Under the pieces are notes generated by a model. That model had not been told where the DNA came from. It made no database searches and saw nothing but the letters and a program-made list of their open reading frames with translations. DNA of 64,000 nt from Artemia franciscana (taxonomy: Eukaryota > Arthropoda > Branchiopoda > Anostraca > Artemiidae), in the NCBI RefSeq assembly GCF_032884065.1, contig NC_088868.1, positions 6,397,626-6,461,625 of the forward strand. The letters run 5' to 3'. A program made the translations under genes and the position numbers. This document shows, in pieces, positions 22,926 through 35,049 of the stretch (the first letter of the stretch is position 1; every line of letters starts with the position of its first letter).

Positions 22926-24714
22926 CACATACCTATATATATGCATAAAATATCTTTTTGTGCAGCGGACAAGAATTTTAAAATTTTGTGTAAATGGCTT
23001 TCCAAAACGTAGTATCATGTTCATCCATGAGAACAGCGAACCATACTTTCTGTAAAAAGCGTGGAGGTTAGAATTCTAACCGTTTACCGTGATAGACTCA
23101 AATAGCGCACTCTTTTATGAGGAGAGGGGGAAAATATTTAGCTCCCCTCCAAGAGAGACACAATTATACATCCCATTATTCCCTAACAACTCCCAAAAAA
23201 GGCAGCTTTTAATCAAAGTTTCAACACAATCCCCCTAAGGTAAGACAAAACAGGGTAGGTCATCTTATAATAATCTAAACACACTAGACGCGAATTGTGA
23301 AAGTACTCCTTAGAAATGTTTACTTAAGCTAAACGTTGTATAACTTTACGTGATTGGCCAAGAATTAAAGATATAAAACATTTTGATAAAGTGACACTTG
23401 TATTCTTTTCCTTCTTTCTTTTAATTCTCGCATAAGGGAACTTTTTACCAAAGATAAAACTGGTATAGCAATTTAGTAGCTACCAACTTACAATTCTTAA
23501 TGTGGGTTATTCAGAAGCCAAATAGACTAAAAGCCATAAACAAAGTATGATAAATTTCCAATCCAGAACATGGTTCAAACTATCTCAGAGAGAAGGGTGG
23601 ACTAGATATTTTTGTTTGCTTGTTGTTTAATTATTTCATATTTTTTATTACCTAGTTTTTTAGCATGATTTTTATTTATTTCTAATTGTATCATTTCTTC
23701 CTGTGGTTACAGAGTTTTCGTTATAGAGAACACTTCAGTTCGGTACTAAACAAATTGACCTCAAAAAGCCATTATTTAATATTCACATATATTTTTTTAT
23801 TTCTATAATTGCAGGGTTATTCCCTTCCATATTTCCAGAAATCTCCTTATGATCTCAAATAATATTCAAAAATAGCCAAAGAATATACTATTTATAAAAT
23901 TTACATACCACTTCCTTCATTTATTTCATTACTTTTCAATAATGGCTTGAATTCCCAAGCTTATTCAGCAAAACCTCTACAAGAATATAACCCTAAGACG
24001 CCACAACCCTAAGCCAAGAAACAACAAATTTTGCTTCATTTTTATATTCATTGTAATAAGCTCTGAAAAAATATTCTACTTTTGTTCTTGATCCTAAAAA
24101 AAATGTTCTGAATTATATCTTTCACTCTCATTTTCCAAAGCCTAGACCCCCCCTTGTTTTTTCAAAAAAAGGATAATTTTTCAGCGAAAATGGGCAACAA
24201 ATTGAAATCAGTGCATAAAAAATAATTGCAAAAATTTTTAGATTTTAGATTACAGTTAAATCGAAACTTTCAGTATCACCCAAACGCAACACCCCAAGCC
24301 GATCTAAGAAAAGCTCCACTAGCATAAAATTGATACACTGAATTACAAATTATTTTTGGCATTCTATACCACTGGACAATTTCTAGCTTGGGGATGTCAA
24401 ACCCAATCTTTTAGTAATTCATATTCATAAAAATACTTTTGTGGTAAAAAATTCAGTAAATGTTGAATGCAGCTTCAAGCAGACATCAGATCAAGACTGA
24501 TCAGATCAAGATGATAAGCATGCCTCAAACCTAAATAAGTTCTAATATGAAAACAGTGTAAGGTTTTGAAAACTCAGATACTTGATATCTTGGGGTGTAG
24601 CTGATACATTTTTTCTATAAGGGTTGAAAACTATATTATACCCTGTCATGATCATAAAGTAACATCCCGAGTTCCAAACTTTTGTTTGTAACCAACAATT
24701 GCTCAAAGGACAAC

Positions 24715-25045
24715 CTGTTATATTATAATGCTGTTATAAGGTGTTACAGCTGTTATTGCTGCTATATTATAATGCTGTTATAAGGGCTGTTATAATGTAG
24801 CACCAAAATATGAGAAGTAAGCACATGTAAGAATCTGTCATTCATTTTATTCTACGTTTTCTTTGAGTGCAGCTTTTCTCAAGGGGGTTGAAAATAAAGA
24901 CCCCTGTTACTGCTGCTATATTATAATGCTGTTAAAAGGGCTGTTATAATATAACAGCTGTAACAGCTGTTATATTCTAACAGCATTATAATATAACAGC
25001 AATAACAGGTGTAACAGCTGTTATATTATAACAGCCCTTTTAACA
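24715..25045. repeat. Cluster of TAACAGC / GCTGTTA inverted repeats
   Basis: Repeated short units (gctgttataatgtag, acagctgttatattataaca, gcattataatataacagc) in both orientations, interrupted by 100 bases of other sequence. Able to fold into several hairpins. Confidence 0.7.
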
Positions 25046-25220
25046 GCTATTCCACTTAAATTAAACTTAATGAAACTTGCATATTTGAAATCTGCATAAT
25101 AAGCCAATTCTTTCGATATATCTATTATTATCAAAATCCTGTTTCTTAGAGTTTTGGTTACTATTGAGTTGGATCGCTTCTTACTTACAGTTCGTTTCCA
25201 CGAACTGTTTGATACTACAG
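25035..25220 (+). repeat. AGTAAGGAGCGAC dispersed repeat, 3' fragment
   Basis: Ends with ggttactattgagttggatc, gcttcttacttacagttcgt and cacgaactgtttgat, matching the 3' end of the element at 29780-31410. Confidence 0.8.
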
Positions 25221-25799
25221 TTGGTAATAACATAAACTGTAGTTTCTGAGATTTCAAGATGGACGCATTTTAGCTAAAGGTGGAGTAGTTTTGGCTGCTC
25301 GGGCGACCCATTCAGCACTGCACACTCGCACTGCACATGCTATCTTTACTATTAACAATACTCAGACACGTAAAATTATCCAATTGATAAATTGGCTCTT
25401 TGCCTAACATCGCCTCCTCACTTTTATATATCAAATCATTAATATATATTTTATATATATAAAAAATAAAATATATAAATAATAAATATATAAAATATAA
25501 TATATATTAATATATTAAATATAACATATATAAAATATATAAATTATAAAATCTATATTGATATATTTTATATATCAATCATTTTATAATCAAAACAACT
25601 TAGTCTTCTTAGAATTGATTTTCAGACCCATTCTTGCACCCTGAACTATCAAAACCTATCAAAAAGTAATTTTATCTAGAATACTCGAATGATTTGCATA
25701 ATCTCCTGAAAAGAGTCTGAGTTTCCCAATGACAAAAAAAAATGGTGAAAATATGTTATAAATATTAATTTATTTTTAATTAGATATTAATTTAATACT

Positions 25800-25990
25800 A
25801 GCCAAAGACCATGCCTAACTATAGGGATAAAAAAGACAGAAGCCTTTACACAAACCGTAGCGTTATATAGCATATACAATTCTATTTACAATTCTTTTTT
25901 TAGAGGTTTTCACTTTTTCCTCAAATACTTCAGGTAACCCAAAGATTGTTTATAGTTTTTACAAGTTATTAAATTTTACAAATTTATGTG
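25800..25990. repeat. Dispersed repeat, second copy of 22500-22925 family
   Basis: A direct repeat of the 22.5 kb copy without the TA insertion (caaagaccatgcctaactat onward). About 85-90 percent identity by eye. Confidence 0.75.
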
Positions 25991-26510
25991 TTTATAGATA
26001 TTGATATTCTGTTTATATTTTATTCTATATTCTTTTATTTATATTTTTTATAGAAACTACATAAAAATTTTATTTTTTAATTAAAATATAAAATATAATT
26101 TTTATTCATATAATAAAAATTTTATTTTTACAAAAAAAAGTATTTTTTTATATATCTATTTATATAAATATTTATTTTACATATACAAATATTTATCATA
26201 ATATTTATTTATATGAATAATTTCGTATATTTATATGAATGTTAATATATATTTATATATTATATCTTACAAGCTATATCTAGTTATAAACGAAAAAAAA
26301 ATAATACAAAATAAGTTATCTACAATTTCAAGAGCAAGTGGGGACTGAATTAAAAAAAAAAAAAAACAGTCGGAAATTGTAGGTTGCAGCAGATGACTTA
26401 TGACTTGACACTCAAAATAGGGAAATGATGGCAAAAGGAGGTGTAGGATACTCAAAAATTCGGTCATCTATATTCGACTCTTTCTGTTTCCCCAACAAGA
26501 GTAATCTTAC

Positions 26511-26713
26511 CTTTTATGTGGCATATAGACTAGCGAGTAGATGGCACCACCAATAACAAGAGGGCACAACACAACTGATAGCTTTGTTAGAAAGTCAGCA
26601 TCATATTGGTCTGATTCCTTTTCTTCTTTCGTAAAACTTCCTACAGTAATTCGTGGCAGTATGCACCCAGAAAAACGAAGCTCAATCTTAAATGCTTTCA
26701 TCACTTTCCAAAA
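26511..26713 (-). CDS. CLPTM1L: CLPTM1L visible exon 7
   Basis: 203 bases, phase 0 start: 67 codons plus AG. It encodes FWKVMKAFKIELRFSGCILP, then KEEKESDQYDADFLTKLSVV and CPLVIGGAIYSLVYMPHK. It corresponds to the cytosolic-side linker with the (E/D)xxYDxxAxxxL element, followed by the PLCVGGAVYSLL membrane segment of vertebrate CLPTM1L. The acceptor has a run of 13 T before AG; the donor is GTAAGA. Confidence 0.96.
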
Positions 26714-27429
26714 CTAAAAAAAAAAATAACAAATCGTAATCGTCTTACATTAGACTATTCAGAAGATAGGGGAGTAGTAGGCCAATGAAAAAGGGTACTT
26801 TGGTACTGTAGCTCGAAATAACGGTAAACATGCATATATTATTTCAGGAGAGAGGGAGAAGCTAAAATCATAATATAACCTTATGAGAAAATGCCGAAGA
26901 TATCACCAGTCAGGGCAAAAGATACAACCTTAACTCCAGTAGTTATTGCCGAAGATTTTAATACCGTTACTTAAAAAAAATAAATAAGAAATTATAATAA
27001 ATCTATAAAACAAAACACTGATGAATGATATCTGCGTCGCAGGCATTAAAACAATTTACTCGCCAGTTCGGACCTTCATCGTTTCCTTGACTCCTGACTC
27101 AACGCCACAATGTTACTAAAAGTGGAGACTCAAGGGAGTCAAATAGAGTCAAAAAGAGTCAAAGGGAGTCAAAGAGAGTCAAATGGAGAGTAAAGGAATG
27201 ACGGCATTTAATCACACCAAGTTTGTTACATTTCCTTCTCATATCCGGGTATGTTCAGCAAATTCTCAAGTTTTGAGCTTAAATAGTTTAGCTATTTGTT
27301 CCATGTGCAGACAAAAAGTAACGTTAAGTTCTAACAGAAGGCAGTGATTGTAGTGATTACGGATCATACGTAGTGATTATGATTACGGATCGCAGTGACC
27401 GTACTTGATGATACTTATGCTGCATGAAA

Positions 27430-27720
27430 AGCTAAGAGATGCAGCGTGGAAAGAGGATTTAAACAGGGTTGTGTCTTATACCCGTTAAAGTCATAAACTA
27501 GAAGGACGTTGTCCTAAGGCATACGACCAAAGTCATGAGTGAACATGGTAACAACAGAAAGTAAAACTCTCTTAAACTTACTTTATGTAATGATTTGAGT
27601 GTCTTAGATAAGAAAGAATCGATTTCTGAGGATTTTAAGAATTCAGCGCGCAAGAATAAGTTTAACGACTAATATTAAGACTAAGCAGCTTAGACTACGA
27701 CAAAACAAGGGTAGGTGATG
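27430..27720 (+). pseudogene. LINE reverse transcriptase remnant
   Basis: The plus strand encodes ERGFKQGCVLYP (27446-27484; the VKQGCVLSPLLF motif of RT) and, about 100 bases on, LTLCNDLSVLDK (27575-27615), a decayed YADD box (LDYADDLSVLDES in relatives). ILKIQ/SARK-like and NIKTKQLRLRQNKG segments follow. Many stops. Similar to the fragment at 47740-47890. Confidence 0.7.
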
Positions 27721-28559
27721 TTTTTAATTTAGCGTTAGTTCTAGCAAAAGGCAGCAAATTCTATTAAACACTAACAAACAAGCAACGTAGGACTCGAAAT
27801 GCCAGCTCGTATATCGGATTCAAGCCATGAAATCTTCTTAGGTAGCATTCGAGAACCTTTAAATACCTAGCCAAGAAAAAAAATTGATGATAAATATTCA
27901 CTAGTGCAGAAGCACAACATATTGTCTTTGTAGATAGACAAAAATAAACATAATTCGTTAAGTTTTTATAGTTAAAATCTATTGCTGTTGATGATTCAAG
28001 CTTTTCAAGTGCTGTCCCTTACATCTGCTCACATATGTTACTCACATATCACATTTCCACTTGTTAGTTTGGATCTGTTTCCTGTTCACTAGTTCCTAAT
28101 TTATTTATTCGGATTGTAAATTTATTTTTTATTTATTTATTTATTTCCTAATTTATTTCCTTATTTATTTATTTCCCAATTTATTTTTGAATGGCTGTGT
28201 GATTCTTTATATGTAAAAATTCGGTTTTTCGTAATTTTATTCGACCAGTAACGCATTGAATGTAATTTCTTTTTAATATCTTTTATGCCCTCCAATTACC
28301 ATAGACTGATGGTAACGAAATTAATAGCACAAATTGATTAAACTACCGGCAAATTAAATGAATTAACCAAATAAATTTTAATTAATTAATTTAATCTAAT
28401 TATTTGATTGGGGTAATTAATAATATAAAATCTGTTGATTAAATTTTTTTAATTGAACTGAACTAATATACTAAATTTATTTAATATATTAATTTAACAA
28501 ATTTAATTAATTAAACACAGGCAGAGACTGATGATAATAAGTTTGACTTTTAATCTGGA

Positions 28560-28915
28560 CAGGTTTCCTGATCCTTTACTCGGTACCATCTTTAGTTTGC
28601 CCAATTCTATGATATTATCAATCCTTATTTTTTACGTGTTCCGTTTCCTTATCCTTTGATTCTGTACCATCTGCAGTTTCTCAACCTTTTTGCTAACTTC
28701 TATGGTGCAATCAATCCTTATTTTTTACGTCATCTGTTTCCTGATCTTTGCATTCGGTACCATTTGTAGTTTGCCAAATTCTAAGATGTCGTCAATCTTT
28801 ATTTTTGACGTCATCCGTTTCTTGATCCTTTGATTCGGTACCATCTGTTGTTTCTCAACCTTTTTGCCAACTTCTATAATGCAATCAATCCTTATTCTTA
28901 CCGTCATCAGCTTCC
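28560..28915. repeat. Four-copy tandem array, alternating units of 81-93 bases
   Basis: Copies begin at about 28565, 28645, 28738 and 28818, each with cctgatcctttgattcggta, catctgnagtttnncaa and caatccttattttttacgt. Two unit variants alternate (cccaattctatgatatt versus ctcaacctttttgctaac). Confidence 0.85.
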
Positions 28916-29779
28916 TGATCGTACTCTAATTGAGAATTATTACGAAAACAACTTTTCAACTTATATTAAGGTTAATTTAAAAACTAATTACCTCTTAATA
29001 TCAGTTTTAAATTTAATTTGTTTTTAGACCTTTTATTCTAAAAACGGGAACGCATTCAAATCGGGGAGTAAAGAAGGTTAGGCAGAGCAAAACCCTCTTC
29101 GCTAAATGATCGGTTGATTTAAAATGACCAAATTAAGTTTAATATTCATTAAGTAATTACAAATAAATACTAATAATATTTTTAAACTGTTAGTTGTGTT
29201 AAACCCAATTAGCTCACCCAACCATTTTAATTACATATCTTTACCTAATGTAAATTTACCTTGACTTGATCAAGAATAAACTAACCAGTTAATAAGAATA
29301 TCTGCGCCATAAAGGCTCAAAAGGGCAAAAAAAACTAGCTCCTAGACTTTTTACTAGGTGAAACTGACTTTTACTATGCCATCTTCAGAACAAGCATTAA
29401 CTCCAAAAAATATGAATATTAGATGGTAGCACCGACCTTTTTTGTAACGCGTAAAAGTTGAAAGGGTAAAAAAAACACGTAATTTCATGCATTAGCTTCT
29501 AGAATTGTTTTTTATTTTATTATGAAGTCACCCTTGTCATTGTCACACCAGCTCTTTGCTAAATCAACATTGTTGAGATGACATCGATGATAATAATAAA
29601 TTGAAAGATGTTTTCGTTCAAGAGAGAGGTCTCCCTTCTCTCTCAAAGGCGAAAGTTTATGATAATAAGTAGCATATTATTTACTATGTAGCCTATATAA
29701 AATTTATGATAATAGGTAGCCTTCGATTCGAGCTCACTTCTCTGTTGACTCTATTTGATTATTAAACAAAAAAAAAAAA

Positions 29780-31410
29780 GTTTTTTTCAATGAAAGTAAG
29801 GAGCGACATTAAAACTTAAAACGAACAGAAATTACTCCGTATTTGAAAGGGACTTTTCCTCCTCAACGCCCCGCTCTTTATGCTAAAGTTTTTTACTGTT
29901 TTAAAAAGTAGAGTTAAGAGACAGAGTCAAACTTTAGCGTAAAAACTTTCATATATGGAGTAATTTCTGTTCGTTTTAAGTTTTAATGTCGCTCCTTACT
30001 TTCATTTAAAAAAACTTGTTTTTTTGTTCAATTTCTGGACGTTTTTGAATTAATGCATGTTTTGATCTTGGCTCTCCGCACATAAATAGTTGAAACGAAG
30101 TTTCCATATCAATTAATTGCAATTAATCGGAAGATTTTGAGAAAAAGGGGGCGAGGGAGGAGACCTAGTTGCCCTCCAATTTTTTGATTACTTAAAAAAG
30201 CAACTAGAACTTTTATTTTTTTACAAACGTTTTCATTGGAAAAAAATATACTTATCTTACGAATTAATTTACGTAACGAACTTCTATATCCGTATGTTTT
30301 TATTGCGTGTATGAGGGGGTTCAACCCTCGTCGATACCTCACTCTTTATCCTACAGCTTAAATTTTGTCCCAATTCCTTAAGAATGAGCTCTGAATCACA
30401 AAGGTCGTGGAATAAATAGTTGAAATTACTAAAAATACTTTAGCGTAAAGAGTGAGGTATAATGAGGAGGTAAACCCCTCATATACGTAATAATTTTTTT
30501 TCGTTTTAACTTTTAATGCTGCTCCTTACTTTCAGTAGAAAAACTTTTCATATTTATTTTTTCATTGTTTTTTTCAAATAATGCTAGGAAATCCTGCGCC
30601 CCCTTCATTGAAATTCTCTTCCCCCATGACAAGTTTCTCCATGGAAATATCCTCCCGCGTAACTCCCCCTCCTCAAATCTCCCCCCTAAACAAAAAATCC
30701 CCCTGAAAACGTCTGTACACTTCCCAGTAACCATTACTACATGTAAACACAGGTCAAAGTTCGTAACTTGCAGCCCCTCCCACAGGGACTGCGGGGGAGT
30801 AAGTCGTCCCTAAAGACATAGTTATTAGGTTTTTCGACTATGGTGAATAAAATGGCTATCTCAGAATTTTGATCAGGTGACTTTCGGGAAAAAACGAGCA
30901 TGGGAGGGGGCCTAGGTGCCCTCCAATTTTTTGGTCACTTAAAAAGGGCACTAGAACATTTAATTTCCGTTAAAATGAGCCCTCTCGCGACATTCTAGGA
31001 CCACTCAGTCGATACGATCACCCCTGGAAAAAAAAACAAAACAAATGAACACGCATCCGTGATCTGTCGTCTGGCAAAAAATGCGAAATTCCACATTTTT
31101 GTAGATAGGAGCTTGAAACTTCTACTAAGGTTCTCTGATACGCTGAATCTGATGGTGTGATTTCCATTAAGATTGTATGACTTTTAGGGGGTGTTTCCCC
31201 CTATTTTCTGAAATGAGGCAAATTTTCTCAGGCTCGTAGCTTTTCATGGGTATAACTGATCTTGATGGAACTTATATATTTAAAATCAGCATTAAAATGC
31301 GATTCTTTTGATGTAACTATTGGTATCAAAATTCCATTTTTTTCAGTTTCGGTTACTATAGAGCCGGGTCACTCCTTACTACAGTTCGTTACCACGAACT
31401 GTTTGATTTA
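29780..31410 (+). mobile_element. Full-length 1.6 kb dispersed non-coding element with inverted ends
   Basis: The 5' end carries agtaaggagcgacattaaaa followed by a foldback (29797-29845 against 29946-30002). The 3' end has gggtcactccttactacagt and the short palindrome cagttcgttaccacgaactg. The outer AGTAAGGAGCGAC and the (GT)C(G/A)CTCCTTACT near the 3' end are inverted copies. No protein of known type is encoded. Other copies in this window: 13815-13965, 25035-25220, 33235-33480 and the inverted pair 35050-37572. Probably a non-autonomous DNA transposon or foldback element; class not established. Confidence 0.7.
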
Positions 31411-32094
31411 TTCTTTATCTCTATTTTGTTTTTAATAAAAATAAATTGAGAAAAAAGGGAGATGTAAAAATAATCCTATAGAGAAGTTTCGTCTCTTCAA
31501 CCATTGTACGGACTTTTACGGCATTAATTATGAAATTATATGGCCTTGATCAGAACCAGAGAAGTATAGAGCCGTCTGTTCAACCACTATACAGCCTTTT
31601 ACGACTTTATATGGCTTTGATTATTAAACTAGGTCTAGGTTGCCTGAGCAACGTGAAGTGTTGCGGCAACCTTTGTCCGGCTTCGCCGAATAAAGTGCTG
31701 CGAGAGCAACACTTTGGTTTTGTTTCTTTGCTATCGGTTAAACGCTGAAATTGTCAGCCTATCGAAGCTTCTAAAACGTTATGTTCAAAGAAGAACCCGA
31801 TCAGTAATCATATGATCAAAGGCTATTCCTCAGCGTTGAAAAAACAACAATAACAAAAGAATATCGAAAGAAGGGACTAAATTGACTTTGCAGCCAGTTG
31901 AACTTTATCCTTTTCAATCGTAGACATCGTGACGGATCGGACCTGGAACAGTATCTTATATAATCTAATTGGTATTATAAAGCTATCCGTAACTTTTCAG
32001 GATCAAAATACCATAAATGGCACTCTATTAATTATTACAAAACTGCCTCGTTGTTTTACGTTATCGTTTGTACCCGTTGCGTAAACACTCAATT

Positions 32095-32360
32095 CTAGGT
32101 TACAGTGAGTATGGGTAGGCTACACCAGCTAGCAAAAGTTACAAACCCCTCTTCACTAAAGATGATTGTAGCCTAACAGACGATTATTACTTACAAGTCC
32201 CCTACATGTCTTATCACTGGAACCAACTCGGTCTTATCATCAAATGCACTGGAAGCAAATAATAGGTACACCAAATAGCAAAATTTGCAAACCCCTCACT
32301 GCCGAAGATGATTATAAGCTAACAAATGGCCTTTCCTTCCAAGTCCCCTACATGTCTCAC
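32095..32360. repeat. Two-copy imperfect direct repeat (about 145-base offset)
   Basis: 32115-32215 and 32262-32355 share gcaaaagttacaaacccctc, gaagatgattataagctaac and aagtcccctacatgtctnan. The neighbouring 32400-32580 looks like dispersed-repeat DNA. Confidence 0.7.
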
Positions 32361-33234
32361 AATTGGTATCGGCTTATTTTTGGCTTCAGTGTGTACCCTA
32401 CTACTGAAGAAGTCAACCCCTTGAAACTTTCAAACTATTATATCTCAAGAAGGAATTTTTGTATCAAAAAATGGATGTCATATACTTTGATCAGCTCATC
32501 AAGAGCTATCGATTGCCGTCGAAAAAAAATTCTATCTGTCTTAGTTCAAAAGTTGATTTTTTGCCGTAGGCCAACTTTCTAACGTCACCACTTAGAAAGG
32601 AGCAAAGGATAAGCTCCAATTATTTTAGCACTGACAAAACTTAAAGTTTAAGAGGTACAACTGACAACAGTTCTCTGCCTCAATCCCAAGTCCGAAAAAA
32701 CAAATGATAAACCCAGCCAAAATCACGGCAGCACTTTCGGACCCGTGGGAAAATGCCGCTTTTTTACTTCTGTAAATTTTTCTATTTATCGCTCAAAGAA
32801 GATATATTGGCTGTGGGGCCAGGTAACTGCCGCATATATTTAACACTTATAGATTTTAGTCCATCTTCAATTTGAAAGTGGTGCCTGTCTGCTTGCCTGC
32901 TAGAACGGAGCTTTCCACTCGAAAGCAGAAACATGGTTCGATGAAACGAAAGCTTGGCTGCACAACTTCAGATACTCCTCTCTAACATAGGCTACATAAC
33001 TCCACTTCACTTCGCACACCATAGTCTCTGGCTCGTGGACAAGCAAAAACCATCCTTTTTGGCCTCAGGCAAGAGTTCTGCGGAGCTTTCCAAAATGTAA
33101 TGCCATATTCATCCATTCGGCCTGAGGTCCACACTTTCCATAAAAACCGCATAGGTTAGACCCTTACCAGTTTCCAGGAATAAGCCGACATCGGCGGCAT
33201 AGGAAAAAAAACGGGACAAAACCAAAGTGTTGCT

Positions 33235-33480
33235 CTCGCAACACAATTATATGCCTTTGATCGGGACCAGAAGTTTCACATATATCCTTGCTTGTTTCGC
33301 TTCCTTGACAGTGAAATTTAAAACAATAAATTAATTCCTGCAAATTGGGGATTCCAACCTCTGTAACATGGACCTCTAGTATACTGAATTTGATGGTATG
33401 CTTTGAACCGAGATCATTCCCTAACTTGGGAGTGTTTTCTCTCTTTTTCTGAAACAATGCAGACTACCTCAAGGTCTTTA
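33235..33480 (+). repeat. AGTAAGGAGCGAC dispersed repeat, diverged internal/3' fragment
   Basis: Shares the order 'rise of tctgtaacatggacctctag, actgaatttgatggtatgct, gggagtgttttctctcttttt, ctgaaacaatgcag' with 31100-31225 of the full-length copy. Diverged but collinear. Confidence 0.6.
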
Positions 33481-33660
33481 CTTTTCTAAAATTAGGCAAA
33501 CTATTTTAAGGTCTTATCATTTTCCCTTTTTCTAAAATACGCAAATTATCTCAAGGTCTTAACATTTTCCCTTATTCTAAAATTAGGCAAACTATTTCAA
33601 GGTCTTAACTTATTGCCTTTTTTAAAATTAGGCGAATTATCTCAAGGTCTTAACTTCCAA
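33465..33660. repeat. Small tandem repeat (aattaggcaaactatttcaa ggtctta)
   Basis: Five units of 38-46 bases with ctcaaggtctta at about 33469, 33507, 33553, 33598 and 33643, growing from the end of the preceding dispersed-repeat fragment. Confidence 0.8.
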
Positions 33661-33686
33661 TAAGTACATTAAATCATCTTCTTTGA

Positions 33687-33911
33687 TTGAGCGTCAATAC
33701 GACAAAGCCCAATGCTAATTTCTCTTTTAGATATTTGTTAAATGATTGCATGTCGGCCACAGCTGTATTACGGACACGAGTCCGACCATTACATAATATG
33801 CTTAAAATTGATTCTATGAAGACATTGGCAAATGATACAACGACATCTCCAAAAATGGCGGGAACGCGTTTCGGACGTAGTGTAGGACTTTTTCCAATGG
33901 CATTGAATTAA
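33687..33911 (+). CDS. Unrecognised short frame with an RFG-R motif
   Basis: Either an ATG-initiated frame (33687) or, starting at 33731, the 3' exon of a spliced transcript: gctaatttctcttttag (33714-33730) looks like a branch point, pyrimidine tract and acceptor. It ends at TAA 33909-33911. The C-terminal part reads SPKMAGTRFGRSVGLFPMAL; a GRS after RF could be an amidation/cleavage signal of an RFamide-type peptide, but no signal peptide or second peptide is visible. The opposite strand is also open through the same stretch, which weakens the case. It lies inside a CLPTM1L intron, antisense to the gene. Confidence 0.2.
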   Translation: MSVNTTKPNANFSFRYLLNDCMSATAVLRTRVRPLHNMLKIDSMKTLANDTTTSPKMAGTRFGRSVGLFPMALN

Positions 33912-34608
33912 TGGCGTTGAATTAAGTGGGTCAAGGGTTAATTTTATCCGTTTGATTGCCGTTGTTACTGTCTGCCATTTATGCTACACCTTTCCGTGCA
34001 TGTGTGTCCCTTCACAAATGTCAAACTAGAGTTGTACCTGTTGGAGGTTCTCGCTGGGGAACACACGCAGGTTGACTACGGGTTAAATTACTTGAAAATT
34101 TTCCCTCTCAAGGCTATCACTCGACAACGCTGAACTAGAGTCAACCCTCTCATGCTAATTCACGGTGAGTTGAAGCACTATACACTAAAGTGTACATAAA
34201 TCTTTTTAAATTTGTATTTTTTTAAATTTGTATTAGTAAATTTGTAAACTAGTTATATTTTCATTTGTAGCTTATTCAGGAATGGCAACTATTATTTCGT
34301 CTAATCTTAACAAAAGAAATATTATTTAAAAAGCAAATTTATGGTTATGGGAATTTCATTGAATGGTCTGAAACTCCTCAAAAACAGCCTAAGAAAAAAA
34401 AAATAAAAGTCCACCGTTTGAATTTTCATTGTCAAAAAATCAATACAGGAAACTTACAGCCCCCCATCTTGGAAAACAAGGGAAATTCCTTTTATGAATG
34501 GGTAGCACTGAGGTATCCTCTTGTTTTCTTCTTCACCACTAGCGGGGTCCCGAAAAATCACGGAAAGCTATTTGGGGTTCCATTTTAACATATTAAAAAA
34601 GGGCCAAC

Positions 34609-34797
34609 CTCAATAATACAGCCTAAGCCGGACGGCACAGTAACAAGAAGACTTGTATCTTCCTCAAGCAGATAAAGAAAAATGACAGTTTGACTGAAAG
34701 CTCTCCAGACAACAGTTCGAGTTGAAAGGCCAACCATCGACTTTTTATGTCGCCAAAACGATATGTCATTCTTGAAAGCTAATATGTCGAATAAGAT
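34609..34797 (-). CDS. CLPTM1L: CLPTM1L visible exon 6 (membrane domain)
   Basis: 189 bases, exactly 63 codons, phase 0 on both sides. It encodes ILFDILAFKNDISFWRHKKS, then MVGLSTRTVVWRAFSQTVIF and LYLLEEDTSLLVTVPSGLG. The motif LAFKNDI(S/Q)FW is shared by CLPTM1 and CLPTM1L; MVGLSTRTVVWR matches the CLPTM1L branch. Two hydrophobic stretches (TVIFLYLL and LLVTVPSGLGCII) form membrane segments. The acceptor is ATCCTTTTCAG and the donor is GTTGGC, a weak non-consensus donor. It was found by homology: the longest open frame here (34766-35014) is a shadow in another frame. Confidence 0.96.
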
Positions 34798-35049
34798 CTG
34801 AAAAGGATATAAATCTATAGTTTAGTTCGCAGCAAAGTAATGTGAACAATAGACATAACAAAGAAAAAACTATAAAGTATGATCTTTGTGAATACCAGAA
34901 ACCAACTGACTGTGTAATGGTAAACAATAAGAGTGTAAATAATAAGAGTGTAAAAAAAAACAAAGGTAAACTGCAAACTGTAAACAATAATGGTATACAA
35001 TAAGATTTTTGCATTCAATGCAGTCTTTCTACGTGATTAAATAAAAAAA

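Larger units (their letters stand above)
26714..34608 (-). other. CLPTM1L: CLPTM1L intron between visible exons 6 and 7
   Basis: 7.9 kb. It contains a short plus-strand frame with an RFG-R motif (33687-33911), a small tandem repeat (33465-33660), a partial dispersed-repeat copy (33235-33480), a two-copy segment (32095-32360), a full-length 1.6 kb dispersed repeat (29780-31410), a four-copy array (28560-28915), and a LINE remnant (27430-27720). The segments 31410-32090 and 32600-33230 look like old dispersed-repeat DNA without coding features; 27720-28560 and 33911-34608 show nothing identifiable. Confidence 0.7.

Noticed and set aside
28725-28907. 60-codon minus-strand frame with repeated IxxxPNxxIxKxMT
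   Set aside because: A by-product of the four-copy tandem array; the repeats do not keep a common frame throughout.
30513-30813. Frames on both strands inside the 1.6 kb dispersed element
   Set aside because: The equivalent region in the other copies (35913-36110 and 36600-36800) has different frames and stops; no conserved protein.
32244-32582. 112-codon plus-strand frame
   Set aside because: Covers one copy of a two-copy repeat and adjacent dispersed-repeat DNA; the other copy does not keep the frame.
33687-33911. The minus-strand frame over the same interval, as a CLPTM1L exon
   Set aside because: It does not match any CLPTM1L segment, and the gene's exons V6 and V7 join in phase without it.
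34766-35018. Phe/Leu-rich minus-strand frames overlapping CLPTM1L exon 6
   Set aside because: They overlap the exon by 32 bases in a different frame; they are shadows of intron sequence.
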